This document shows, one piece after another, positions 1 to 5,792 of a DNA stretch of 8,466 bases. Numbering within the stretch: the first letter of the stretch is position 1; each line of letters begins with the position of its first letter. Both the position numbers and the translations under genes were made by a program. Where the stretch lies: positions 1-8,466 of the forward strand of contig NZ_CAAFRZ010000009.1 of assembly GCF_900765565.1 (NCBI RefSeq), read 5' to 3'. The stretch is from an uncultured Dialister sp. Its GTDB lineage: Bacteria; Bacillota; Negativicutes; Veillonellales; Dialisteraceae. The notes below the pieces were generated by a model. That model was not told the origin of the DNA. It searched no databases and saw only the letters and a list, made by a program, of their open reading frames with translations.

Positions 1-2
1 AT

Positions 3-83
3 TTCTCAAGTTAAATTCTACCAAATGTCAGTTCTCAAAGTAAATTCCAGAATGACCTTCAGAGCTGGAACTTACTTTGCGAA
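3..83. repeat. Three-copy 19-base motif (two direct, one inverted) upstream of glmU
   Basis: Copy 1 (3-21) and copy 2 (32-50, TTCTCAAAGTAAATTCCAG) are direct repeats 29 bases apart that match at 15 of 19 positions. Copy 3 (65-83) is inverted and pairs with copy 2 at 17 of 19 positions, so 32-83 can fold into a long stem with a 14-base loop. No U-tract follows, so it is not an obvious intrinsic terminator. It could be a regulator-binding array, the remnant of a mobile-element end, or an RNA structure at the end of an upstream transcript. Its function is unknown. Confidence 0.6.
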
Positions 84-126
84 ATTGCTTATTTCATTAT
101 TCCGTCGCTTTGTCCCTAATCTTTTC

Positions 127-155
127 TTGCTATACATTACCCAATTTGTTAAAAT
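127..155 (+). promoter_or_regulatory. Candidate promoter for glmU
   Basis: TTGCTA (127-132) is followed after 17 bases by TAAAAT (150-155), matching the sigma-A boxes at 4/6 and 5/6. This would start transcription near 162, about 73 bases before the glmU ATG. A near-palindrome ATAAAC-AG-GTTTAT (178-191) lies inside the predicted leader. The region is AT-rich, so chance matches are likely, and glmU could also be transcribed from outside the window. Confidence 0.35.
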
Positions 156-234
156 AAAAGCTACGGATTTTACTGATATAAACAGGTTTATCCGATTATA
201 TAGAGAGATGCAGTGTTTTCTTACAGGAGGTACT

Positions 235-1614
235 ATGGCAGAATTGACAGCACTGATTTTGGCAGCCGGACAGGGTACCAGAATGAAGTCCAATTTACCG
301 AAGGTATTGCACCGGGTATGCGGCGTTCCCATGGTGGAGCAGGTTATCCGCGTAGTTCGGGAAGCTGGTTTTGAAAAATGTGTGGTAATTACGGGCTTTA
401 AGGAAGATCTGGTTCGAAAGGAACTGGAAGGGAAGAATGTTTCCTTTGTCCACCAGGCAGGGCAGCTCGGCACCGGGCACGCTGTTATCCAGGCTATTCC
501 GGAATTTGAAGGGGACAAAGAGGGTTATGTACTTGTAATCTGCGGAGATACCCCCCTTCTCAGGAGCGAGACCATCCATGACCTGGCAGAAGTCTGCGAA
601 AAGAACCAGGCTGCAGCTGCAGTGCTGACTGCCATTTTGGATAATCCCTTCGGCTATGGCCGTGTTCTTCGCGATAAAGAAGGAAATATGACCTCCATTG
701 TAGAGCAGAAAGATGGTACACCTGAGCAGCTGGCAGTCCATGAAATCAATACGGGCACCTATGTATTCAAGGCAGGTCCCCTCCTGGATGCTTTAAAGAA
801 GATTGACAATAAAAATGCACAGGGCGAATATTACCTGACCGACGTGTTTGAAATTATGATTAAAGCTGGAGAAAAGGTTATTCCTGTGGCAGCGGATGAT
901 GCGGATGAGACTATGGGTGTCAATTCCCGAATCCAGCTGGCGGCAGCTGACAGGGTACTCCGTCTCCGCAAGGCAGAAGAACTGATGGCCGAGGGTGTCA
1001 GTATCATTGATCCTGAACATACCTATATTGAACAGGATGTAAAAGTAGGAAGGGACACAGTCCTCCTTCCGGGCACCATGCTTCAGGGAAATACGGTGGT
1101 GGGAGAAAACTGCGAAATCGGTCCGGATACCCAGCTTACCAATGTAACTGTGGGTGATGGGAACCACTTGAACCGGGTCTACGGACATGACTGCACCATT
1201 GGAAATAATAATGAAATCGGACCATTTGTCCATCTTCGCCCGGACACCGTTCTTCATGACCATATTAAAATCGGCAACTTCGTGGAAGTTAAAAACTCCA
1301 CTGTCGATGATGGAACGAAACTTCCCCATCTGATTTACTGTGGCGATTCGGATCTTGGTAAAAACGTTAACTTTGGCTGCGGCACGGTTACCGTGAATTT
1401 TGATGGAAAGAACAAGCACCGCTGCAAGGTAGATGACCATGCATTCATCGGGTGCAACACGAACCTGGTGGCTCCGGTGCATGTGGGAGCAAGAGCCTTT
1501 ACGGCAGCGGGATCCACAATAACAAAGGATGTTCCTGCAAAGGCCCTTTCGGTTGCCCGCGCAAGGCAGCTCAATATCAAAGACTGGGTCAAGGACGATA
1601 CGTACAAAGACTGA
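235..1614 (+). CDS. glmU: Bifunctional GlmU: GlcN-1-P acetyltransferase / GlcNAc-1-P uridyltransferase
   Basis: Cytoplasmic enzyme for the last two steps to UDP-GlcNAc: acetylation of glucosamine-1-phosphate, then uridylyl transfer from UTP. The product feeds peptidoglycan and other wall polymers. The 459-aa product is close to the family norm (about 456). The N-terminal uridyltransferase domain (about 1-230) has the nucleotide loop LILAAGQGTRMKS (7-19), QLGTGHA (77-83) and the metal-binding Asp105 in CGD. The C-terminal left-handed beta-helix (about 250-445) has hexapeptide repeats and the likely catalytic His365 in PHLIYCGD. The ATG at 235 is chosen because AGGAGG lies at 225-230 and MAELTALILAAGQGTR is the normal family N-terminus. 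The frame stays open upstream to base 1, but that part is AT-rich and unlike GlmU. No clear terminator separates it from prs, though prs has its own -10 box. Confidence 0.97.
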   Translation: MAELTALILAAGQGTRMKSNLPKVLHRVCGVPMVEQVIRVVREAGFEKCVVITGFKEDLVRKELEGKNVSFVHQAGQLGTGHAVIQAIPEFEGDKEGYVLVICGDTPLLRSETIHDLAEVCEKNQAAAAVLTAILDNPFGYGRVLRDKEGNMTSIVEQKDGTPEQLAVHEINTGTYVFKAGPLLDALKKIDNKNAQGEYYLTDVFEIMIKAGEKVIPVAADDADETMGVNSRIQLAAADRVLRLRKAEELMAEGVSIIDPEHTYIEQDVKVGRDTVLLPGTMLQGNTVVGENCEIGPDTQLTNVTVGDGNHLNRVYGHDCTIGNNNEIGPFVHLRPDTVLHDHIKIGNFVEVKNSTVDDGTKLPHLIYCGDSDLGKNVNFGCGTVTVNFDGKNKHRCKVDDHAFIGCNTNLVAPVHVGARAFTAAGSTITKDVPAKALSVARARQLNIKDWVKDDTYKD

Positions 1615-1653
1615 TGGGACAGACATTTTTTCAAACGTACCTATTTTTTACTG

Positions 1654-1681
1654 TTAATTTACCGGGAAACTGGTATATAAT
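1654..1681 (+). promoter_or_regulatory. Candidate promoter for prs-pth
   Basis: A perfect TATAAT lies at 1676-1681, in an AT-rich stretch after the glmU stop. An overlapping reading TGGTATATA (1671-1679) resembles an extended -10. The -35 is poor: the best nearby hexamer is around 1654-1659 (TTAATT, 16-base spacer). Transcription would start near 1688, leaving a 95-base leader without an obvious attenuator. This suggests prs-pth can be expressed separately from glmU. Confidence 0.45.
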
Positions 1682-1783
1682 AAAAGCATGAGATGGTGGG
1701 TCATTGGGATTGATGGGTATCCGCTATTCCAGGTAATCAAGTAAAGACTTTCAGGCATTGAAAGGAAAGGGAGAGGCAGCAAA

Positions 1784-2737
1784 ATGGACATGGAAGACAC
1801 TTCTAAATTGAAGATTTTTACAGGCACCGCACATCCGGCACTGGCAAAGGAAATTTCCGACTATATCGGAGTGCCCCTGGGAAAGGCTATTTGCGGCCGT
1901 TTCAACAACGGCGAAATCCAGGTCATGATTAATGAGAGTGTCCGTGGTAAGGACTGCTTCATTATCCAGCCGACCGGCGCACCGGTAAATGATAACCTTA
2001 TGGAAATGCTTATCATGGTAGATGCACTGAAGAGAGCATCTGCCCGTCATATTACGGTAGTCGTTCCTTATTACGGCTATGCACGGCAGGATAGAAAGAC
2101 AAGGGGCCGTGAACCAATCAGTGCAAAACTGGTGGCTGATCTCATGTCCGCTGCCGGTGTGACAAGGGTGGTAACCATGGATCTCCATGCAGGCCAGATT
2201 CAGGGCTTCTTCAATGTACCGGTGGATCACCTCATGTCTGCCTCCCTTCTGGCTGACTATGTGAAATCCAAGAACCTGGACAACCTGACCATCGTTTCCC
2301 CGGATCTTGGCGGTGTAACCCGTGCCCGGGAACTGGCAGACCGCGTAGGTGCACCAATTGCTATCATCGAAAAACGGCGTCCGGAACCGGGGGTTGCCAA
2401 GGTCATGAACATCATCGGCAACGTAAAGGACCGCAACTGTTTCGTAGTCGATGATATCGTAGATACCGCAGGCTCTCTCTGCGAAGGGGCAAAGGCGCTT
2501 GCTGAATACGGTGCAAAGAATGTATACGCTGCCGTATGTCATCCGGTACTTACTGACCCAGCTACAGAAAGAATCAGAAATTCCAATATCAAGGAACTGA
2601 TTGTGACGAACTCCCTGCCTATTCCGAAAGAAAAAATCCAGGATAAACTGACTGTTCTGTCCATCGCTCCTCTCCTCGGCGAAGCCATTCTTCGTATTTT
2701 CCATGACGCTTCCGTAAGCCAGCTCTTTGACAAATAA
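1784..2737 (+). CDS. prs: Ribose-phosphate pyrophosphokinase (PRPP synthetase)
   Basis: Makes 5-phosphoribosyl 1-pyrophosphate from ribose 5-phosphate and ATP. PRPP feeds purine, pyrimidine, NAD, histidine and tryptophan synthesis, and indirectly the GTP used for riboflavin. The 317-aa length is typical of class I bacterial Prs. Visible motifs are FNNGE (40-44) and ESVRG (51-55), the ATP-contacting flexible loop YARQDRKTRGREPISAKL (99-116), DLHAGQIQGFF (133-143) and the ribose-phosphate/PRPP loop VVDDIVDTAGS (221-231). It has two tandem phosphoribosyltransferase-like folds and normally works as a cytoplasmic hexamer. The start ATG 1784 has a purine-rich GGGAGAGG site (1769-1776) 7 bases upstream; ATG 1790 is a less likely alternative. 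Its stop overlaps the pth start by one base (TAATG), implying translational coupling. Confidence 0.97.
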   Translation: MDMEDTSKLKIFTGTAHPALAKEISDYIGVPLGKAICGRFNNGEIQVMINESVRGKDCFIIQPTGAPVNDNLMEMLIMVDALKRASARHITVVVPYYGYARQDRKTRGREPISAKLVADLMSAAGVTRVVTMDLHAGQIQGFFNVPVDHLMSASLLADYVKSKNLDNLTIVSPDLGGVTRARELADRVGAPIAIIEKRRPEPGVAKVMNIIGNVKDRNCFVVDDIVDTAGSLCEGAKALAEYGAKNVYAAVCHPVLTDPATERIRNSNIKELIVTNSLPIPKEKIQDKLTVLSIAPLLGEAILRIFHDASVSQLFDK

Positions 2738-3309
2738 TGAAACTGATAGCGGGACTTGGAAATCCGGGAACAGAATATGAATACAGCCGCCATAATATGG
2801 GATTTGACGTGATCGATGAGCTGGCCCGCCGCTGGCATGTGACGAACTGGAAAGAAGACATGAAGGCGGAAATCGGACCGACTATTGTGCATGGGGAAAA
2901 GGTACTCCTCGTGAAACCGCTGACCTATATGAATAACAGCGGCGAAGCGGTGGGAGCCATTGCCCGGTACTACAAGATTGGTCTCGATGATATTTACATC
3001 GTCTGTGATGATCTGGACCTGCCTCCGGGAAAGACCAGGATTCGGAAAAAAGGTGCTTCCGGCGGCCACAATGGCATCAAATCACTGATTGCCCACCTGG
3101 GAAGCGAAAACTTCAACCGCTTCCGCATTGGCGTAGGCCATCCGAAAGATGGGCATACGGTGGTGGAGCATGTGCTGAGCCGTCCCTACGGGGAAGACAT
3201 AGAGAAAATTGAACAGGCAAAGATCCATACCGCCGATTCCATCGAAGACGCTTTGGAAAATGGCGTGGACCACGCTATGAATAAATTTAATCCGAAGAGA
3301 AAAGGATAA
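2737..3309 (+). CDS. pth: Peptidyl-tRNA hydrolase
   Basis: Cytoplasmic esterase that releases tRNA from peptidyl-tRNAs dropped by stalled or aborted ribosomes; normally essential. The 190-aa length is standard for the bacterial Pth family. It begins with the signature GLGNPGTEYEYSRHNMGF (6-23). Likely active-site residues, aligned by eye to E. coli Pth, are Asn9, catalytic His19, Asn66 in TYMN, Asp91 in the CDDLDLPPG segment and Asn112 in GGHNG. No separate Shine-Dalgarno site is needed: the ATG lies within the prs stop (TAATG). The gene is followed 5 bases later by an intrinsic terminator hairpin, so prs-pth closes as a unit. Coupling to prs is common in Bacillota and does not itself imply a functional link. 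Confidence 0.97.
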   Translation: MKLIAGLGNPGTEYEYSRHNMGFDVIDELARRWHVTNWKEDMKAEIGPTIVHGEKVLLVKPLTYMNNSGEAVGAIARYYKIGLDDIYIVCDDLDLPPGKTRIRKKGASGGHNGIKSLIAHLGSENFNRFRIGVGHPKDGHTVVEHVLSRPYGEDIEKIEQAKIHTADSIEDALENGVDHAMNKFNPKRKG

Positions 3310-3313
3310 ATTG

Positions 3314-3345
3314 GAGGGACAGCTTCTCTGGAGGCTGTCCCTTTT
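3314..3345 (+). terminator. Intrinsic terminator after pth
   Basis: AGGGACAGC (3315-3323) pairs perfectly with GCTGTCCCT (3334-3342). The stem can extend inward through U-G, U-A and C-G pairs to a 4-base loop at 3327-3330, giving about 12 pairs. A short T-tract (3342-3345) follows. It begins 5 bases after the pth stop and closes the prs-pth transcript. Confidence 0.85.
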
Positions 3346-3354
3346 GTGCTATAT

Positions 3355-3391
3355 GGGGGAAACTGTTTTCCCCGCCCCCCTGGGCAGGGGG
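3355..3391. repeat. Two adjacent GC-rich hairpins before tmk
   Basis: GGGGAAA (3356-3362) pairs with TTTCCCC (3367-3373) around a 4-base loop. Directly after it, a C run (3375-3380) pairs with a G run (3387-3391). Neither has a U-tract. They lie between the pth terminator and the tmk ribosome binding site. They may be a short dispersed intergenic repeat or a leader structure. TAAAAT (3399-3404) downstream is a possible -10 for tmk, but no matching -35 is seen. Confidence 0.4.
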
Positions 3392-3425
3392 ATAAACATA
3401 AAATCTATCATGTAAGGAGTCTATT

Positions 3426-4094
3426 ATGAAAGGCACTCTTATTGTACTGGAAGGAATTGATGGCAGCGGCAAGGAGACCCAGGCCACTCTCCTGGAGGAA
3501 AAATTGAAGAGCCAGGGAAAAGGCGTCATGCATGTATCATTTCCGGATTATGACAGTCCCTCCTCTTCCCTGGTGAAGATGTATCTCCATGGCGATTTCG
3601 GCAGCAATCCGGATGACGTAAATCCCTATGCGGCCTCCCTGTTCTATGCGGTGGACCGCTTTGCCTCTTACCGCATGAAGTGGAAATCGTTTTATGAGAA
3701 CGGAGGCATCGTCATTGCGGACCGTTATACCACCAGCAATATGGTTCACCAGATGACCAAGTACGAAGACCAGAGAAAAAGAAAAGAATTTCTCAAGTGG
3801 CTGGAAAAGACGGAGTACGGGGAACTGGAACTGCCCCGGCCGGACCTTGTGATTCTTCTTGATATTCCACTCCGGATTTCAGAGGCTTTAGTCAAAGAAA
3901 GGGCGGCAAAAGGGGGCACCATGGATATCCATGAGCAGCACCTGGAGTACCTCAGGAAATGCCACGGAGCCTACCAGGAGCTCCTTGCTCTCTATGGATG
4001 GAAACGGATTCCCTGCACGGAAGATGGGAAACTCCGGTCCATTGAGGATATCGGAGTGGATGTAGAGCAGGCAGTGTGCAGCCTCTGGCAGTAA
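3426..4094 (+). CDS. tmk: Thymidylate kinase family protein (dTMP kinase)
   Basis: Probable cytoplasmic dTMP kinase, converting dTMP to dTDP with ATP on the way to dTTP. The 222-aa product has a P-loop EGIDGSGKETQ (9-19), FYAVDRFASY (73-82) matching the substrate-binding ADR region of Tmk, and VIADRYTTSNMVHQ (96-109) with the family's DRY motif. A basic lid segment lies around KERAAKGGTMDIHE (157-170). The start is supported by AAGGAG at 3414-3419, 6 bases before the ATG. The P-loop reads GKETQ, not the GKSTQ usual in E. coli or B. subtilis Tmk, and about 10 extra residues lie in the middle (110-136). This matches a variant branch of COG0125-type kinases as I know it from clostridia-like genomes. 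Another deoxynucleoside monophosphate substrate is possible. The gene appears monocistronic, and no clear terminator follows it. Confidence 0.87.
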   Translation: MKGTLIVLEGIDGSGKETQATLLEEKLKSQGKGVMHVSFPDYDSPSSSLVKMYLHGDFGSNPDDVNPYAASLFYAVDRFASYRMKWKSFYENGGIVIADRYTTSNMVHQMTKYEDQRKRKEFLKWLEKTEYGELELPRPDLVILLDIPLRISEALVKERAAKGGTMDIHEQHLEYLRKCHGAYQELLALYGWKRIPCTEDGKLRSIEDIGVDVEQAVCSLWQ

Positions 4095-4133
4095 GGGAAG
4101 GAGAGTGAGTGTGTAAAACGGATGAATGGTTCA

Positions 4134-4319
4134 TAAGGGTGGTGGTTGAACATCAGCTCGTTCACCGGGTTGTGGGCGCTGACGCGCACCGGGGGCTGCT
4201 GGTTGGACAGCTGCCTTTGCAGCAGATGTACCTTATGCCTCCACTGCGCCAAGGCGGCAGCCTTGGCATGCAGCCACCACCCGGTTGGCAAGCAAAGATA
4301 TGCCAACCCACCACCCTTA
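4134..4319. mobile_element. MITE-like palindromic element with terminal inverted repeats
   Basis: The ends TAAGGGTGGTGGTTG (4134-4148) and CCAACCCACCACCCTTA (4303-4319) are inverted repeats matching over 12 bases, then again after one extra base. The outermost bases are TA on both sides, as expected from TA-target insertion of IS630/mariner-type elements. Inside are nested inverted repeats: 4164-4175 with 4274-4285 (11 of 12), GCCAAGGC/GCCTTGGC (4248-4255 with 4260-4267, perfect) and GGTTGGCA/TGCCAACC (4283-4290 with 4301-4308, perfect). No transposase is encoded. The element is more GC-rich than the AT-rich sequence beside it. It could instead be a REP-like or structured-RNA element; copy number in the genome would decide. 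Confidence 0.5.
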
Positions 4320-4333
4320 GCCCTATACATCAG

Positions 4334-4351
4334 ATTGGGTATATACCCAAT
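4334..4351. promoter_or_regulatory. 18-base perfect palindrome upstream of the riboflavin promoter
   Basis: ATTGGGTATATACCCAAT is a perfect palindrome ending 12 bases before the -35 box at 4364. Its position and symmetry suit an operator for a dimeric regulator of the riboflavin operon. It could equally be a small RNA hairpin on read-through transcripts, or the remnant of a repeat next to the 4134-4319 element. I do not recognise the site as that of a known regulator. Confidence 0.4.
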
Positions 4352-4363
4352 ACATCCTCCTCG

Positions 4364-4391
4364 TTGCAATCCGTGACGAATCTGCTATAAT
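4364..4391 (+). promoter_or_regulatory. Promoter of the riboflavin operon
   Basis: TTGCAA (4364-4369, 4/6) and a perfect TATAAT (4386-4391) are separated by 16 bases. TGC directly ahead of the -10 (4383-4385) makes it an extended -10 promoter. Initiation would fall near 4398, about 16 bases before the riboswitch P1 helix, which is the expected layout for a riboswitch leader. Confidence 0.8.
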
Positions 4392-4413
4392 AGAAATATC
4401 GAGTAAGTTGAAT

Positions 4414-4530
4414 CTCTTCAGGGCGGGGTGTAAGTCCCCACCGGTGGTAAAGCCCACGAACTGCAGGTTTTTCCTGTGGTAGGTCTGGTGAAATTCCAGA
4501 GCCGACGGTATAGTCCGGATGAAAGAAGAG
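4414..4530 (+). promoter_or_regulatory. FMN riboswitch (RFN element)
   Basis: The aptamer carries the conserved RFN segments: AGGGCGGGGTG (4420-4430), TCCCCACCGGTGGTAAAGCC (4435-4454), the GGTCTGGTGAAATTCCAGAG region (about 4483-4502), GCCGACGGTATAGTCCGGATG (about 4501-4521) and the closing GAAA. P1 is CTCTTC (4414-4419) paired perfectly with GAAGAG (4525-4530). It binds flavin mononucleotide in the nascent RNA and represses riboflavin synthesis when FMN is plentiful. It lies directly downstream of an extended -10 promoter and upstream of an intrinsic terminator, so control by premature termination is expected. A variable hairpin (about 4461-4478, CTGCAGG...CCTGTGG) corresponds to the non-conserved arm of the family. 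Confidence 0.97.
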
Positions 4531-4548
4531 TGGTAAAGAATGATTTTT

Positions 4549-4584
4549 ATCCACCTCCCTGGAAGAAGGGAAGGTGGATTTTTT
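4549..4584 (+). terminator. Riboswitch-controlled attenuator of the rib operon
   Basis: ATCCACCT (4549-4556) pairs with AGGTGGAT (4572-4579) and CCCT (4557-4560) with AGGG (4567-4570). A4571 is bulged, the loop is 4561-4566, and six Ts (4579-4584) follow. This is a strong intrinsic terminator 18 bases after riboswitch P1. An alternative pairing of 4416-4430 with 4552-4565 would break both P1 and this hairpin and act as antiterminator when FMN is low. The 3' arm contains the likely ribD ribosome binding site, so the hairpin may also block translation. Confidence 0.9.
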
Positions 4585-5791
4585 GCGTATCGATGAAGAT
4601 AGAAAATTTATGGCCCGGGCCCTGGAACTGGCGGTCCGGGGAATGGGACACGCCCGCCCCAATCCCATGGTGGGGGCTGTTATTGTCAAAGATGGCCGCA
4701 TCATCGGGGAAGGGTGGCATGAGAAATTTGGCGGTCCCCATGCGGAGGTCAATGCATTTGCCCACTGCACGGAGGATCCTAAAGGGGCCACACTGTATGT
4801 GACACTGGAACCCTGTTCTCATTACGGCAAGACACCGCCCTGTGCGGACCTGATCATAAAAAAAGATATAGACCGGGTTGTCACTGCCATGGTAGATCCA
4901 AATCCGCTGGTATCGGGCAAGGGGATTCGTAAACTGCGGGATGCCGGGATTTTTGTAACCGTGGGAGTCATGGAAAAAGAGGCCCGGAAGCTGAATGAAG
5001 TATTCCTGAAGTACGTGACGGAGCACAAGCCCTTTGTCCTTTACAAGGCAGCCATGTCCCTTGACGGAAAGACAGCCTGCTATACCGGGGATTCCCAGTG
5101 GATTTCCTCGGAAGAATCCCGGGAAGAAGTTCACGTCCTCCGCGGCTGCTATCGGGGCATTATGGTGGGCGCCGGCACGGTGATTAAAGATAATCCCCAG
5201 CTCACGGCCAGGACAGAAGGACTGGATGATCCGGTCCGCATCATTGTGGATGGAAACCTGTCGGTCCCATTGAAGGCTAAAGTCTTCCAGGAACCGGGAG
5301 AGACCATAGTACTTACCACTACGGCTGCCGATGAGAAAAAACGGGAAGAACTGTCTTCCATGGGCGTAGATATTATCATGACAGACAGTGGAGAAAAGGG
5401 AAAGGTAGACCTTCCTTCGGCCATGACAGGACTGGCTCTGAAAGGGATTGACGGCATCCTTCTGGAAGGAGGCGCCACCCTGGCAGCATCGGCTTTTGAG
5501 GCGGAAATTGTAGATAAAGTCAGAATATATCAGGCTCCCATGATTATCGGCGGCACGAAAGCGCCGGGACTTATTGGAGGTGCAGGGGCTCCTTCCATTG
5601 CGAAGGCCATTCGCATGAAAAATATTTCCACCGAAATGTCGGGCCCTGATCTGGTCATTGAAGCCTATGTGGACAGGGAAGATGCCAAAACCCCGGACAG
5701 GCGGATCGATGAACTTGAGGAAGAACTGAAAGCAAAGGATGAAACCCCTGCCGCGGAAGGACCTTCTGAACATAAGGAGCAGGAGGGATAG
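4583..5791 (+). CDS. ribD: RibD: diaminohydroxyphosphoribosylaminopyrimidine deaminase / reductase
   Basis: Bifunctional cytoplasmic enzyme for the second and third steps from GTP: pyrimidine deamination, then NADPH-dependent reduction of the ribosyl side chain. From the TTG at 4583 the product is 402 aa. The deaminase domain (about 5-145) carries the zinc motif HAEV (53-56) and PCSHYGKTPPC (77-87), with His53, Cys78 and Cys87 as ligands and Glu55 as proton shuttle. The reductase domain (about 150-362) begins at VLYKAAMSLDGKTA and includes LLEGGATLAASAF (293-305). The TTG gives the family-like N-terminus RIDEDRKFMARALELA, with AGGTGG (4572-4577) 5 bases upstream. GTG 4574 lies inside the terminator stem, and ATG 4610 would trim the usual first helix. 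A charged tail (about 365-402) extends past the usual end near 360-370 aa. The start choice is less certain than the identity. Confidence 0.95.
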   Translation: MRIDEDRKFMARALELAVRGMGHARPNPMVGAVIVKDGRIIGEGWHEKFGGPHAEVNAFAHCTEDPKGATLYVTLEPCSHYGKTPPCADLIIKKDIDRVVTAMVDPNPLVSGKGIRKLRDAGIFVTVGVMEKEARKLNEVFLKYVTEHKPFVLYKAAMSLDGKTACYTGDSQWISSEESREEVHVLRGCYRGIMVGAGTVIKDNPQLTARTEGLDDPVRIIVDGNLSVPLKAKVFQEPGETIVLTTTAADEKKREELSSMGVDIIMTDSGEKGKVDLPSAMTGLALKGIDGILLEGGATLAASAFEAEIVDKVRIYQAPMIIGGTKAPGLIGGAGAPSIAKAIRMKNISTEMSGPDLVIEAYVDREDAKTPDRRIDELEEELKAKDETPAAEGPSEHKEQEG

Positions 5792-5792
5792 C

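Larger units (their letters stand above)
4095..4363. other. Long intergenic region between tmk and the riboflavin promoter
   Basis: This stretch has no credible protein gene. It starts with a purine-rich run (4095-4115) after the tmk stop, without an intrinsic terminator. It then holds a 186-base inverted-repeat element (4134-4319) and an 18-base palindrome (4334-4351), both listed separately. Open frames cross it on both strands, but their products have low-complexity, Cys/Gln/Pro-rich compositions and no usable ribosome binding site; they look like by-products of the repeat. Transcription from tmk may run through it into the riboflavin leader. Confidence 0.7.

Noticed and set aside
3..83. 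CRISPR array
   Set aside because: Only three imperfect 19-base copies, one inverted, with 10- and 14-base gaps; repeats and spacers are far too short and irregular.
25..234. Upstream ATG at 25 as the glmU start
   Set aside because: It would add 70 residues unlike any GlmU domain and has no ribosome binding site; ATG 235 has AGGAGG and the standard N-terminus.
3992..4369. Minus-strand open frame of 125 codons across the tmk end and the palindromic element
   Set aside because: It overlaps tmk, runs through inverted repeats, and has low-complexity composition with no ribosome binding site. Similar frames open on the + strand (4109-4390 and 4146-4376), as expected from a GC-rich palindromic repeat.
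4574..4582. GTG 4574 as the ribD start
   Set aside because: It lies in the 3' stem of the terminator with its ribosome site overlapping the loop, and adds residues not seen in RibD; TTG 4583 fits the family better.
5739..5792. ATG 5739 as the ribE start
   Set aside because: It would extend into the ribD coding region; ATG 5793 gives the universal MFTGI start with a strong AGGAGGG.
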